Counted from the first letter of the stretch, positions 35,583-45,375 are shown. The stretch is 60,170 nucleotides of DNA from JAHDCJ01 sp039028895 (GCA_039028895.1 JBCCHF010000041.1:1-60170), one strand, 5' to 3'. Translations and numbers: made by a program. Notes: generated by a model not told the origin, from the sequence alone.

Positions 35583-35714
35583 GCCCTACACTTCCCATAT
35601 ACCGCATTTTCTCTCAACAAAAAAAATGCTTGTTTATAGTCGTTTATTCAACAAACCATAAGCAAGCATTAAGTAATGGATTCACAGGATTTTTTTGGCC
35701 TGTAACCCAGTATA

Positions 35715-36863
35715 TTATTTTAGGATATTCCTGGCAATGACAAGTTTCTGAATTTCTGACGTCCCTTCTCCAATTGTACACAATTTGGAATCACGATAGA
35801 ATTTTTCAACCGGGTATTCCTTCGTATAGCCGTAGCCACCAAAAATCTGAACGGCATCTGTAGCTATTTCTACACAGGCCTCTGATGCAAAATACTTGGC
35901 GATAGCAGATTCTTTGGTTACTTTTTTGCCTGAATCTTTTAGATGACCAGCTTGCCTGATTAGCAATTCTGATGCTTCAATCTTGGTGGCCATGTCAGCC
36001 AACTTAAATGAGATCGCCTGGAATTTAGCAATTGGCTGCCCAAACTGGTGACGTTCCTGGGCGTATTTCAACGCTGCTTCATAGGCACCTTTGGCAATGC
36101 CTAATGATAAGGCCGCGATGGATATTCGACCACCATCCAGAATTTTCATGGACTGGATAAATCCTTCTCCTTCTTCACCGAGCATTTGGCTTTTATGAAT
36201 GCGGACATTATCGAATATCATCTCCGCTGTTTCGCTCGCACGCATGCCCAGTTTGTTTTCCTTCTTTCCTCCCGAAAACCCCGGAGTGCCTCTTTCAACG
36301 ATGAAAGCAGTCATGCCGCGACTATCCAGTAAATCGCCTGTTCTGACTATCACTACGGCAACCTCTCCGGTACGGCCATGGGTAATCCAGTTTTTAGCAC
36401 CATTGATGATCCAGTAATCGCCATCTTTTTCAGCAACACATTGCATACGACCTGCATCAGAACCAGTATTGGCTTCGGTCAAACCCCAAGCGCCAATCCA
36501 TTCACCGGTGGCTAATTTTGGTAGATACTTCTGTTTTTGTTCTTCACTACCGAATTGAAGAATATGCCCGGTACAAAGTGAATTATGGGCAGCGAGTGAA
36601 AGACCAATAGATCCACAGACTTTCGCAATTTCTTCAATAACCGTTACGTATTCCTGATAGCCAAGTCCGGCTCCCTGGTACTGTTCTGGAACCAGAACAC
36701 CTAGAAATCCCATTTCTCCTAACTTCTTGAAAGTTTCTACTGGGAAATATTGTGCTTCATCCCACTCCATTACATGTGGGCGGATGTGTTTTTCTGCAAA
36801 ATCACGTGCAGATTGTGCAATAAACTGCAGTTCATTTACATCTGTGACCATTGAGGTTTCCAT
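35715..36863 (-). CDS. Acyl-CoA dehydrogenase
   Basis: A 382-residue FAD-dependent dehydrogenase that introduces a 2,3-double bond into an acyl-CoA, handing electrons to ETF. Family signatures are present: GAWGLTEANTGSDAG (FAD/substrate block near 125), the second block QIFGGYGYTKEYPVEKFYRD, and GEGTSEIQ near the C-terminus, which carries the usual catalytic Glu position of short/branched-chain members. Full length. The chain-length preference cannot be read with certainty. It is monocistronic as far as the flanks show, and no other beta-oxidation gene lies nearby. Confidence 0.96.
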   Translation of the reverse strand: METSMVTDVNELQFIAQSARDFAEKHIRPHVMEWDEAQYFPVETFKKLGEMGFLGVLVPEQYQGAGLGYQEYVTVIEEIAKVCGSIGLSLAAHNSLCTGHILQFGSEEQKQKYLPKLATGEWIGAWGLTEANTGSDAGRMQCVAEKDGDYWIINGAKNWITHGRTGEVAVVIVRTGDLLDSRGMTAFIVERGTPGFSGGKKENKLGMRASETAEMIFDNVRIHKSQMLGEEGEGFIQSMKILDGGRISIAALSLGIAKGAYEAALKYAQERHQFGQPIAKFQAISFKLADMATKIEASELLIRQAGHLKDSGKKVTKESAIAKYFASEACVEIATDAVQIFGGYGYTKEYPVEKFYRDSKLCTIGEGTSEIQKLVIARNILK

Positions 36864-37016
36864 AGACCTGTTTTAGCGTCGACAAATAAATTTTTAAAAT
36901 CGGCAAATTACTTCATAAAATGCCCCACAAAATTACGAATTTTTCAGGAATACAGAATTTTATCTTTTTATAGTAATGTTAAATTTTCGATCAAGATCGG
37001 CAAGCTTCGGCAAATT

Positions 37017-38027
37017 TTATTTTTCTTCCTCATTATCAACTACTACCGTCAAATATGGAGCAACTTTATCAAAAGTACCTTCATCTATTGCTCCAATCTT
37101 TCTGATATCGTCCACAGCAACAAATGCTCCGTGTTGTTCGCGGTACTTGATAATCGCATTGGCCTGTTTCCACCTGAGATAGGGGTGCTTTTTTAAACTC
37201 ATAAGATCAGCAGTATTGAGATCAAGTATTACTTTGTGCTTTTCCTCAATTATCAATTGGGGTTTGATAGACTCGAAAGTAGAATCTGGTAAGCCATATA
37301 CCTCGCTGATTTGCTCAATGCTAAAAAACCCTCCAAGCGCATCCCTGAATTTAACGATCCGATTGGCAAATGCCGGGCCGACTCCATATAAACGCTGCCA
37401 TTCCTCCACCGTCGCTTGATTGATTTTGATCGTAACAGGTGGTGGTGGTTTACGGTCAACAGGCGAATCTTCAGCGTTGTCCACCACCTGTAGCTTCTCC
37501 GTTTTCTTCGGCGCTTTGGCCTTCTCCTGCTCAATACTGATATATGGTTCCAATCTTTTGAAGGTTTTACCACTTAGTCCATATATCTTTTGCAGGTCAT
37601 CCGTTTTCCTAAACTTTCCTCCTTTCTCCCGGTAGCGCAGCAGCGTCTGGGCAGTTTTACTTTTGACCCCTAGTTTTAGCAACTCCTCAAGTTCTACCGT
37701 ATTCGGATCGAATGAAAATAGCTCGTAGGCACGCTCATTGTCTTTTTTCTCCCTTTCGGGGAATGCTTTCTTAGTTTGTTGCCAATCCGGTTTAGCCGCT
37801 TCGACAGAGTCCAGATTTCGTTGTTTACCTTTTTTAAAAGCTAATATCTCGGTCTCAAATTCTGTATAATCAACTATTCTTTCTTTGTAAAAAAAGGCTT
37901 TGTACATTCTGGGCAAAACCAGGAAAAACACAATTAGCACCATGAGGATTATGATACCGCGCTGCTCGGATTTGGAAAAATGGAAGTAAGCTTTTATTTG
38001 TTCTTTGATGTTGTAAGGGTCTTTCAT
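37017..38027 (-). CDS. ComEA-like membrane protein with three helix-hairpin-helix domains
   Basis: A 336-residue protein from ATG 38027; a TTG eight codons earlier is less likely. One membrane span (about 24-40) is preceded by a short cytoplasmic stretch, then a charged helix and three HhH repeats. Repeat 1 is around 95-145 (LLKLGVKSKTAQTLLRYREK), repeat 2 around 200-245 (LYGVGPAFANRIVKFRD) and repeat 3 around 265-325 (LNTADLMSLKKHPYLRW). A Pro-rich linker separates 1 and 2. ComEA binds incoming DNA in the periplasm, but this Bacteroidota form has more repeats, so a DNA-uptake role is only a possibility. Confidence 0.85.
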   Translation of the reverse strand: MKDPYNIKEQIKAYFHFSKSEQRGIIILMVLIVFFLVLPRMYKAFFYKERIVDYTEFETEILAFKKGKQRNLDSVEAAKPDWQQTKKAFPEREKKDNERAYELFSFDPNTVELEELLKLGVKSKTAQTLLRYREKGGKFRKTDDLQKIYGLSGKTFKRLEPYISIEQEKAKAPKKTEKLQVVDNAEDSPVDRKPPPPVTIKINQATVEEWQRLYGVGPAFANRIVKFRDALGGFFSIEQISEVYGLPDSTFESIKPQLIIEEKHKVILDLNTADLMSLKKHPYLRWKQANAIIKYREQHGAFVAVDDIRKIGAIDEGTFDKVAPYLTVVVDNEEEK

Positions 38028-38147
38028 GGCAGTTGGCAATCTCACTCCCAAAACTAACCCACCAACTCCCCTCCCACCAAAGCCAATTTATTAACTAGTC
38101 AGATGACTTGACAAGCGCGTAGAAACCAATAACAAACGGGATAAAGC

Positions 38148-40550
38148 CTACTCCACTTCAGTACCTTTTGGCGACTTGCGGAATAGCTTTTTGAAAAGGA
38201 AATAAAGGAATAGAAGGGGCATATAAATGGCTGCAGCAGCGGCATAGCCGACATTGCCTACGAGCATCATTTCGACGCGATCACCGAATGGATTATCGTT
38301 AACAAGGTAGGTCCAGGTGGAAGATGGTCCCTGGAGGCCTTCGGCTTCGAGATTGATGCCATTTTGGGTTATGGTGACCGTATCGATTTTTTGTAAGATG
38401 GCGATATCGATAGCTTCGAGGAGGCCATCAAAAATACCAGACATGGTTTTCTGGAAGGAAAGCAACGGGTATTGACCACCATAAGCCTTCCAATGGATGC
38501 CCATTCGAAGGCGATCTGCTTCTTCAAGATAATCTGCCCAATGTTGATCAATCAAGGCAAGACTGATCTGTTGTTCGACTTTCAACACAATTTCTTGGCC
38601 ATGCTTGGTTAGCAGTTCCTTATATTTTTCAGGGCGCTTTGCTTCCAGGAGACTATCGAAATGACAAGATAGAATATCGTTCCGCCAGTTATGAATGACT
38701 AGTCGTTGTAACTCTATAAAATCTGCATATTTCCAGAGATTTTCCCGGATCTCGAAATTCTTGCCTTCAACGATCCTTTGCACGCGGTCCACTTCACGCT
38801 TAATAATCTTGTTGGTAGCTGGTGACATATCAGCTTCATTCCTGAATTGCCTGGGAATGAGTTCATCTATGTCGTGTTTCTTAAGTAAATGATCTTCAAG
38901 GCTGATAAAGAATTTTGTTTCTCCCGGATCTCCCTGTCGACCTGCTCTACCCCTCAACTGCTTGTCAATGCGTCGAGACTCAAAACGATTGGTGCCGATG
39001 ACATACAGTCCGCCTAACTCGAGAATCTTTGATTTGTCGATGCCCGCTTCACCTCCCAGCTTGATGTCGGTCCCTCTTCCCGCCATATTGGTGGAGATGG
39101 TTACAGTGCCCAACATTCCTGCTTTTGCAATAATGTCCGCTTCCTCTTCATCGTTTTTGGCATTGAGGACATGACAACGAATCTTGCTTGCAGATAGTTT
39201 TTCAGCAATAATCTCTGATTCTTTCACACTCGATGTACCAATCAAAATCGGCCTTCCCGATCGATTGACTTCAACTATCTCCTTGCACAAAGCCTTGTAT
39301 TTTGCAGCAGTATTATGGAAAATAAGATCAGGTTGGTCTTTGCGTTGGTTGGGCTTATTGGGTGGTATGACGGTAACCTCAAGTCCATAAAATCTTTCGA
39401 GTTCAAACGCTGCGGGCACTGCAGTTCCCGTCATGCCAGCGAGTTTTTTATAGATACCGAAGAAGTGCTGTAGTGTAGTTTTTCCAAACACCTTCCCTTC
39501 TGGCAAAATGTCTACATTTTCTTTCGCTTCGATAGCGGCTTGCAAGCCATGGGGCCACTTCCTTTTATCGACTACGCGGCCAGTAAATTCATCAACAAGT
39601 TCTATCTGTCCTTCTCTAACAATGTAATCAACATCCCTCCTTAACAACCATTCTGCCTGGAGTGCAAGGTTTAAGCGGGCATGCAATTGCTCATTGTGTT
39701 CGTCATGCAGATTTTTGCAGTTCAGCGCTGATTCAACGCGTTTAACCCCATTTTCCGTAAGGAAGATATTCAGTTGAAACTCGTCTGTCTGAAAATCAAT
39801 CCCAAGCTCCATTGCGCTTACTATCGAAGCGAGTTGTACCAGGTCGATTTCTTCTGCCTCATTGGTATCTCCTGCGATAACCAAAGGGATTCTGGCTTCA
39901 TCAATCAGCAGAGAATCCACTTCATCTATGATTGCGAAATTGATATTGGAAAGTACCACTTCAGATGGGTTGCTGGCCAAAAATCCTTTGAGATAATCAA
40001 ATCCTCCTTCCTTTGCGGTCAGATAAGTAATATCATTTCGATAGGCGTCTCTTCTCTCATCGGCAGACATATTTTCCTGGATAAACCCTACGGAAAGTCC
40101 AAGTGCTTCGTAAACTGGTCCCATCCAATGAGCGTCACGTTTGGCAAGATAATCGTTGAAGGTATGAACATGAACGCCTTCCCCAGTCAGAGCATTTAAG
40201 TAGGCGGGCAAGATTGCACACAGGGTTTTGCCTTCACCTGTACCCATCTCAATGACGCGGCCATTGTGAAGGGCAATAGCGGCTAGTAACTGCACATCAT
40301 ATGGTCTCATTTTTACCTTACGGAATGCCGTCTCAGAGACTAAAGCAAAAGCAGGAACTAGCAGACCTTCAAGGTCATTACCTAAATCAGCCTTGGCTTT
40401 GAGCTCTTTTGACAAATCTATCAAGGCTTCATCAGATAATGCAGACAGCTCTTCTTCTTTTTTTCGGATGGCGCTTACCAAAGGCTGATAATGGTCAAGA
40501 TTACGCTCTATGGCCTCAGGAACCAGTTTTTGTTTGATCGACTTTAACAT
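38148..40550 (-). CDS. Short SecA-family ATPase with C-terminal membrane segment
   Basis: An 800-residue SecA homologue. Present: Walker A MGTGEGKT (102-109), HTFNDYLAKRD, IDEVDSLLIDEAR (Walker B), the preprotein cross-linking region, KLAGMTGTA, and the motor end TNMAGRGTDIKLGG, LRGRAGRQGDPG. Missing relative to the housekeeping SecA of Bacteroidota (about 1100 residues): the long tail and the zinc-binding Cys motif. Instead the protein ends with a hydrophobic stretch (about 768-786) plus a basic tail, so it may be membrane-anchored. That fits an accessory SecA (SecA2-type) for special substrates. No SecY2 is adjacent. A divergent gene codes for a secreted terpene-cyclase-fold protein. Confidence 0.88.
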   Translation of the reverse strand: MLKSIKQKLVPEAIERNLDHYQPLVSAIRKKEEELSALSDEALIDLSKELKAKADLGNDLEGLLVPAFALVSETAFRKVKMRPYDVQLLAAIALHNGRVIEMGTGEGKTLCAILPAYLNALTGEGVHVHTFNDYLAKRDAHWMGPVYEALGLSVGFIQENMSADERRDAYRNDITYLTAKEGGFDYLKGFLASNPSEVVLSNINFAIIDEVDSLLIDEARIPLVIAGDTNEAEEIDLVQLASIVSAMELGIDFQTDEFQLNIFLTENGVKRVESALNCKNLHDEHNEQLHARLNLALQAEWLLRRDVDYIVREGQIELVDEFTGRVVDKRKWPHGLQAAIEAKENVDILPEGKVFGKTTLQHFFGIYKKLAGMTGTAVPAAFELERFYGLEVTVIPPNKPNQRKDQPDLIFHNTAAKYKALCKEIVEVNRSGRPILIGTSSVKESEIIAEKLSASKIRCHVLNAKNDEEEADIIAKAGMLGTVTISTNMAGRGTDIKLGGEAGIDKSKILELGGLYVIGTNRFESRRIDKQLRGRAGRQGDPGETKFFISLEDHLLKKHDIDELIPRQFRNEADMSPATNKIIKREVDRVQRIVEGKNFEIRENLWKYADFIELQRLVIHNWRNDILSCHFDSLLEAKRPEKYKELLTKHGQEIVLKVEQQISLALIDQHWADYLEEADRLRMGIHWKAYGGQYPLLSFQKTMSGIFDGLLEAIDIAILQKIDTVTITQNGINLEAEGLQGPSSTWTYLVNDNPFGDRVEMMLVGNVGYAAAAAIYMPLLFLYFLFKKLFRKSPKGTEVE

Positions 40551-40848
40551 CGGCTTCCATCTAACAAGGATTTATCCAAATCAAAATTTGCGACATTTCG
40601 GCATTATGTTATAAAATTCGGCGACATATTGTCTCCTCCCACTCTAATTCGCTGACAATATTGGGCCGACCCAATTAAAAATCAATTAATCCTTTCCTGG
40701 TAACAGATAATTGCTCATAACTAACGAATAATAATTCTCCACTCGAACACCCACCAAAACCAGCGATACTTACATCTGTAAAAAAGGGCGCCCTACCCCC
40801 TCATCACATTCCTAAAGCCCTATTTGTGAACTTCAAAATTCTTGGTCT
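40551..40848. promoter_or_regulatory. Divergent regulatory interval with inverted repeat
   Basis: A 298-bp stretch between the divergent SecA-like and cyclase-like genes with no gene. ATATTGTC (40626-40633) and GACAATAT (40654-40661) form an 8-bp inverted repeat with a 20-nt spacer, a possible operator shared by both genes. No exact TAnnTTTG box was found on either strand close to the starts. Confidence 0.35.
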
Positions 40849-42129
40849 ATGAAAATCAGGACAGTATTAATCATTCTCATTTTTGCACTTTCAGGTTCTG
40901 CGGTATTTATTGCCAAATCTAATAATGTCAAAGATCCTGCTCAATGTGTTTTTAACACCGTCTTTGGAGTTGAGGAAATCGATTCTTCTTTCTTTTATAA
41001 TCCACCTCAAAAAGTTTTATCGTCAATCGATCATGGTCTGGATTGGCTCAAAAAGGCCCAACACCCTGACGGCGGGTGGGGAGCCGGGTTCCATCACAAG
41101 CAAGGGATTATGGATCCGCATGCTGTGCCAGCAGACCCCGCCACAACATCAATGGTTTGTATGGCATTGTTAAGAACCGGTTCTACCCTTTCCGATGGCC
41201 CTTTCCGGGTAGAATTGGAAAAAGCTACCGACTTCCTTGTTAATGCTGTCGAAATTACACCGCCAGATGGCTCTAACATCACCAAGTTAACTAATACCCA
41301 AATTCAAAGAAAATTGGGAAACAATATTGACCTTATCTTAACAGCACAGTATTTTTCAAATCTTCTGGAAGTCTTGGACAAAGGCTCAGACCTTTATGAA
41401 AAGATCTTTGTATGGTTAAATGTTTGTGTGGACAGCATTCAGCTGAACCAGGCTCAAAACGGTAGTTTCAAAGGCTCTGGCTGGGCGGGTGTCCTGCAAT
41501 CGGCTTTCGCTAATAATGCCCTTGAATCGGCTCAATACAGGGGGGCTTGGGTCAATGATGAGATCTTGGACAAATCTCGTGATTACCAGAAAGGGAATTA
41601 CGACCTGGAGACCAATCGTGTTGCTACCACCGATGGTGCGGGTGTTGTTTTATACTCAGTTTCCAGTTCTACAAGGGCCAGTGCAAAAGAAGCACGCAAA
41701 GCAGAAGAAGCCATTTCAGAAGCAATCGAAGAAGGATACCTTTCAACTGGAGCAGAAATTACGATCGACAATCTCGTTAAGGCTGGTTATGCTGAAGACC
41801 AGGCCCTAAAATTCGAATCTTCATATAACATATACCAGGCCGCAAAACGCCATTCTGTTGATCCCAATGTAACCAGGGGATTTGGAAATAATGGTGGAGA
41901 AGAATTTATCAGTTTCCTCCAAACCGGAGAATCCATGATCATCAATAAGGATGATGCCTGGAAGCAATGGTTTGATAATGTTTCAGGACAGTTGTTAACC
42001 ATTCAAAATGCTGATGGAAGCTGGAATGGTCATCATTGTATTACCAGTCCTGTTTTTTGTACGGCGACTTCAGTATTGATACTTTCTGTTAATAATGATA
42101 TCGATCAATTGGTCGCCCTGGGTAGATAG
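40849..42129 (+). CDS. Secreted terpene-cyclase/prenyltransferase-fold protein
   Basis: A 426-residue protein with an N-terminal signal or anchor (about 4-22). The alpha/alpha-toroid motif of squalene cyclases is seen at both ends: WLKKAQHPDGGWGAG (about 62-76) and LTIQNADGSWNGHHC (about 384-398), both QxxDGxW repeats. A helical middle with HPF-type helices fills the barrel. The catalytic DxDD of squalene-hopene cyclase is not visible, and a signal peptide is unusual, so it is probably not a canonical triterpene cyclase. Possible roles are lipid binding or a cyclase-like activity outside the cytoplasm. It is divergent from the SecA-like gene by 298 bp. Confidence 0.7.
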   Translation: MKIRTVLIILIFALSGSAVFIAKSNNVKDPAQCVFNTVFGVEEIDSSFFYNPPQKVLSSIDHGLDWLKKAQHPDGGWGAGFHHKQGIMDPHAVPADPATTSMVCMALLRTGSTLSDGPFRVELEKATDFLVNAVEITPPDGSNITKLTNTQIQRKLGNNIDLILTAQYFSNLLEVLDKGSDLYEKIFVWLNVCVDSIQLNQAQNGSFKGSGWAGVLQSAFANNALESAQYRGAWVNDEILDKSRDYQKGNYDLETNRVATTDGAGVVLYSVSSSTRASAKEARKAEEAISEAIEEGYLSTGAEITIDNLVKAGYAEDQALKFESSYNIYQAAKRHSVDPNVTRGFGNNGGEEFISFLQTGESMIINKDDAWKQWFDNVSGQLLTIQNADGSWNGHHCITSPVFCTATSVLILSVNNDIDQLVALGR

Positions 42130-42152
42130 CCTTATTGCTTTTGGTCTGATTC

Positions 42153-42182
42153 TTGTCAACTGCAGTGATGTTTATATATTTG
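42153..42182 (+). promoter_or_regulatory. Bacteroidota-type promoter (TTG-N19-TATATTTG)
   Basis: TTG at 42153-42155 and TATATTTG at 42175-42182 with a 19-bp spacer match the -33/-7 consensus and lie 28 bp upstream of the ATG at 42211. Confidence 0.65.
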
Positions 42183-42210
42183 CGGATTCAAAAAATAACC
42201 ACTGCTGCAG

Positions 42211-42804
42211 ATGACAAGGATCATATTTTTATTTTTAATAATCCTGGCTACCAGTACCATTTCTCATGCCCAAACCACCAATTTTGTCAATGGTTATGTT
42301 GTAACTACAGAGGGTGATACGCTCAAAGGCCTATTGAGGAAATACCGTTACTCGGCAAAGCCTTCTACAGTAGCGATTTTTCAGGACAAGACCGGGAAAA
42401 AGACAAAGTATAAACCCAAAGACCTGATCTCATACAAAGTCGGAACGGATAAATACGAGACAAAAATATATAGCAGACCAGGCTTAAGTCCGATAGTTGC
42501 GTTTATGAAAGTGGTAATTGAAGGACATCTTACCCTATACAGTCAGGCCTATCAATCCGCCAGCATGCCTATTGGGCCGAACCCCATTCCTGGCGGGACC
42601 GACATCCAGGAAAGTTACTATCTCGAAAAACAAGGGTATCCACTCTTTTTTGTCAAAAAAATGAAATTCAGAAAAGAAATCGCCAGCTATATTTCTGACT
42701 CAGAATCAACGATTAATCGTATGAACGAAGAGAAAATGAAGTATACTGACCTCAGAACAATCGTCAATATGTACAATAATGACATGCGGAAACAAAACGA
42801 TTAA
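42211..42804 (+). CDS. Secreted protein, function unknown
   Basis: A 197-residue protein with a signal peptide ending SHAQ (about 20). The mature N-terminus reads FVNGYVVTTEGDTLKGLL, a pattern common in small Bacteroidota exported proteins that begin with a beta strand and a G-D-T turn. KKTKYKPKDLISYKV follows, then a lipid-like loop and a charged C-terminal helix (about 155-195). I do not recognise a named family. It has its own promoter at 42153-42182. Confidence 0.72.
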   Translation: MTRIIFLFLIILATSTISHAQTTNFVNGYVVTTEGDTLKGLLRKYRYSAKPSTVAIFQDKTGKKTKYKPKDLISYKVGTDKYETKIYSRPGLSPIVAFMKVVIEGHLTLYSQAYQSASMPIGPNPIPGGTDIQESYYLEKQGYPLFFVKKMKFRKEIASYISDSESTINRMNEEKMKYTDLRTIVNMYNNDMRKQND

Positions 42805-43026
42805 CACCTGCCATAATCGCCGATTACAGCAACATATAAGTTTTTTCACGATAATGTCATAAAACTGCTAATTGTCAGTTTTCTACAACAGAAATCCATT
42901 TTTTTACGTTATTTACCTCGCACTTAACTGATATTATGGCATAACAAATTCTACAAACCCCGGATATTATTGTAATTCGATCCCACTAATAAACAACTTG
43001 TGGGTTCAACATTCAATGATGATATA

Positions 43027-43632
43027 ATGAGGAAAATGAATTGTTCCATAATTGATCAGGTGTCAAAACACGTTATTGGCTTCCTTAGGAAACACCTTCC
43101 ATCCAATAGGACATTCCATGATATTACACATACCCGTTCTGTAGTCAAAGCTGCTGAAGAAATTGCCGGTAATTGTAACCTTTCAGAACAAAAAAAGGAA
43201 GAAATTATTCTTGCTGCGTGGTTTCATGATTGTGGCCATGTTTATCGTTGTGAATCTCATGAGGATATCAGTGAATCCTTAGCCAGGGAATTTCTTGAAT
43301 CGATTAATTTCCCGAAACAGCGTATTGAAAATGTAGTTGCATGTATTCGTGCAACGCGCCTGCCTCATCAACCTCAAACACTTCCCGAGAAGGTAATGTG
43401 TGATGCTGACCTTTACCATTTGTCAATCCCGCAGTATCCGACTGTTCTTAGAAAATTAAGGGCTGAATTTGAGTCATTATCGCATAAGAAGTTTCAGGAT
43501 GATGAATGGGAGGCCGTGAATCTCAGATTCCTGAGAAACCATAAGTACTTTACCAACTATGGTCAGGCTACTCTTGAGTCAAGGAAACAAAAAAATATCC
43601 AAAGGCTTCAGGAAGTTTGTAGCAGAAAGTAG
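43027..43632 (+). CDS. HD-domain phosphohydrolase-like protein
   Basis: A 201-residue protein from ATG 43027; the frame also allows a GTG at 43000. The HD superfamily metal motifs are clear: H35 in HDITHTRSVV, H67-D68 in WFHDCGH, and D126/D128 in MCDADLYHL. It should bind one or two metals and hydrolyse a phosphoester, perhaps a nucleotide or an alarmone, but the specific substrate is unknown. Length (about 200) fits small stand-alone HD proteins. Convergent with the DUF3556 gene, the two stops adjoining. Confidence 0.88.
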   Translation: MRKMNCSIIDQVSKHVIGFLRKHLPSNRTFHDITHTRSVVKAAEEIAGNCNLSEQKKEEIILAAWFHDCGHVYRCESHEDISESLAREFLESINFPKQRIENVVACIRATRLPHQPQTLPEKVMCDADLYHLSIPQYPTVLRKLRAEFESLSHKKFQDDEWEAVNLRFLRNHKYFTNYGQATLESRKQKNIQRLQEVCSRK

Positions 43633-45282
43633 TTAAACCTGCTTCCAGGGTTGGAGATCAATGATATCGTCGATCTTAGTTCTTCCAGATGCAATTTGAC
43701 CATCACAGGCATCAACTATCCGCCAATCATGGTGCGGCCGAAAAAACGGTTGCGATTGCACAAAAATGCATCTTAGTTGTCCGGGTTCAAAATTACAACG
43801 CCTTTGAATGGCTTGAAGTAATTCTTCATTGTGAAGGTGCCCATCCCCAAAATTCCAGCCCAGGGCTATTCCAGCGATTAATTCTCCGTCTCGCCAGGTA
43901 TAGGCATCAATGTCATCCACCGCTTTGGGGACTAATTCCATAAGCACTCTACCGTGCAAATGCATTGATCGGAATGCAATGACCATTGAAATTAAGGCAT
44001 TACTGGTGTTTTCATCATAAAAAGTAGATAACTGTTTGACAACAGTCTTCGAAGATTTAACAAGGTGGTCATCAAGTTTATCGTTACATCCATCTTTGAA
44101 CAACCAAACACTGTAGGCCCAATTACCCGCATAATAGCGCATTGACATTAGGAATGAAACCCATTTGGGCACTAGATTTCCAACGATAGGAATAACCCCC
44201 ACCATCAAGAAAAGCATCGCTATCAATGGTAGTGACTGTATGTCGAAAATCCACGTTTCAGCATGATGACCAAACAACACAAATCCGCCATAAACCATAA
44301 TGACATTCCACTCGATGGGTACTGCCATTGGCACGTTTAGAGTTATAAAGAGATGAAAAACGAGCATCACGATAAGGCCAACTGTAGTCATTGTACCCCC
44401 ATGTCCAAAAATTAAGATAAGTGGAAACAAGTATTCGATGATCGTTCCCATATGAGCCATGACAGTTGCTGTTTTTGAAGGTCTGAGGTCTTCAGGGAAA
44501 TTCCTGTAAAGGCGTTTTTTTAACCACTTTGACCTTAAGATCGCACTGTTGCTGACCATAACGGCAATGACAGAAGGGAAATGACGATTTAATTTGCTGG
44601 TAGCTGCCCAAAACCAAACGGCCCACCAGACGACTTTTGTTCCTGCAAGGGCATCCTCGGGAAACATAAAGCATAATAATGCAATCCAGTAATGTTCAGC
44701 TCTGGCGCACAAAAAGATAGTTCTGTCAAGAATCCCCAATACCGGGAGGAGCATCAAAATTGGGTAGATATGGGTAAAGTTAAGTTTTGGTGCCATTAAC
44801 GCCCACAATAAACCGAACACGAGATTGGCATAAAGAAATACCTCCAACCACCTTCTGCGATCGCCTCCAACCACAGCCATATTCTGAAACATTGGCCTGC
44901 GAATCGTCCCCGGTCGGAAAAAATGTAAGAAAGCCCCAAAAGGTGGGAAGTACCTTGCCGTTAGCGGCCCAGATCCTGATCCAAAACCTAAAACTTCAAA
45001 TAGAATGCTCCACAGGATGGCCTTCTGCAGTGCTTCAGGCTTGAACCACCAATGGTCAATATCAGACACCGCCCCAAGCGTATGGGTATGTGAACAGAAT
45101 ACCAGCCAGCCAAGCACATATAAGCCAATCTTGAGTACGTAAAATGAATAAATTGCCACTGGGGCACCATAGCCCCGAAGCGCCCAAACCTGACACAGCT
45201 TATTCACTCTTTCCCCGAAAGGGAGTGCCTTCCATTCATCGTAGTCAAAAGGGAATGGTGGTGGTGAAAATAGCTTTAGCAT
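43633..45282 (-). CDS. DUF3556 multi-spanning membrane protein
   Basis: A 549-residue membrane protein with about eight to ten spans (about 40-60, 85-105, 150-190, 210-235, 285-305, 315-335, 340-375). The pattern matches the DUF3556 family known mainly from mycobacteria and other lipid-rich actinobacteria: LFSPPPFPFDYDEW at the start, EVLGFGSGSGPLTARYFPP, and the block FFRPGTIRRP with VVGGDRRRWLEV. The C-terminal 120 residues are soluble. Its role is not established; presence next to a methyltransferase and a desaturase suggests a lipid substrate (inference). It is separated from them by a terminator. Confidence 0.75.
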   Translation of the reverse strand: MLKLFSPPPFPFDYDEWKALPFGERVNKLCQVWALRGYGAPVAIYSFYVLKIGLYVLGWLVFCSHTHTLGAVSDIDHWWFKPEALQKAILWSILFEVLGFGSGSGPLTARYFPPFGAFLHFFRPGTIRRPMFQNMAVVGGDRRRWLEVFLYANLVFGLLWALMAPKLNFTHIYPILMLLPVLGILDRTIFLCARAEHYWIALLCFMFPEDALAGTKVVWWAVWFWAATSKLNRHFPSVIAVMVSNSAILRSKWLKKRLYRNFPEDLRPSKTATVMAHMGTIIEYLFPLILIFGHGGTMTTVGLIVMLVFHLFITLNVPMAVPIEWNVIMVYGGFVLFGHHAETWIFDIQSLPLIAMLFLMVGVIPIVGNLVPKWVSFLMSMRYYAGNWAYSVWLFKDGCNDKLDDHLVKSSKTVVKQLSTFYDENTSNALISMVIAFRSMHLHGRVLMELVPKAVDDIDAYTWRDGELIAGIALGWNFGDGHLHNEELLQAIQRRCNFEPGQLRCIFVQSQPFFRPHHDWRIVDACDGQIASGRTKIDDIIDLQPWKQV

Positions 45283-45375
45283 CCTGTTTTACTCAGTTTA
45301 CGGGGCAAATTATTAATTGGTTTTTATCAAAGTAATGGAATGCCTGGTTAAAGATTCAATTGATAATGAACAATA

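Larger units (their letters stand above)
34947..35714. other. 768-bp interval without a supported protein gene
   Basis: Open frames at 35113-35364 (minus, 83 codons) and 35525-35740 (plus, 71 codons) have no recognisable protein pattern, and the second runs through a strong terminator hairpin, so I reject it. The interval contains a candidate structured RNA ending in a plus-strand terminator (listed separately) and a possible promoter for the DUF2306 gene. Confidence 0.5.

Noticed and set aside
35525..35740. 71-codon plus-strand open frame with hydrophobic start
   Set aside because: It runs through a strong terminator hairpin and U-tract at 35549-35582, overlaps the 3' end of the acyl-CoA dehydrogenase gene and shows no protein pattern.
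37017..38027. Calling this a competence operon
   Set aside because: Only a ComEA-like HhH protein is present; no ComEC, pilin or other uptake gene is adjacent.
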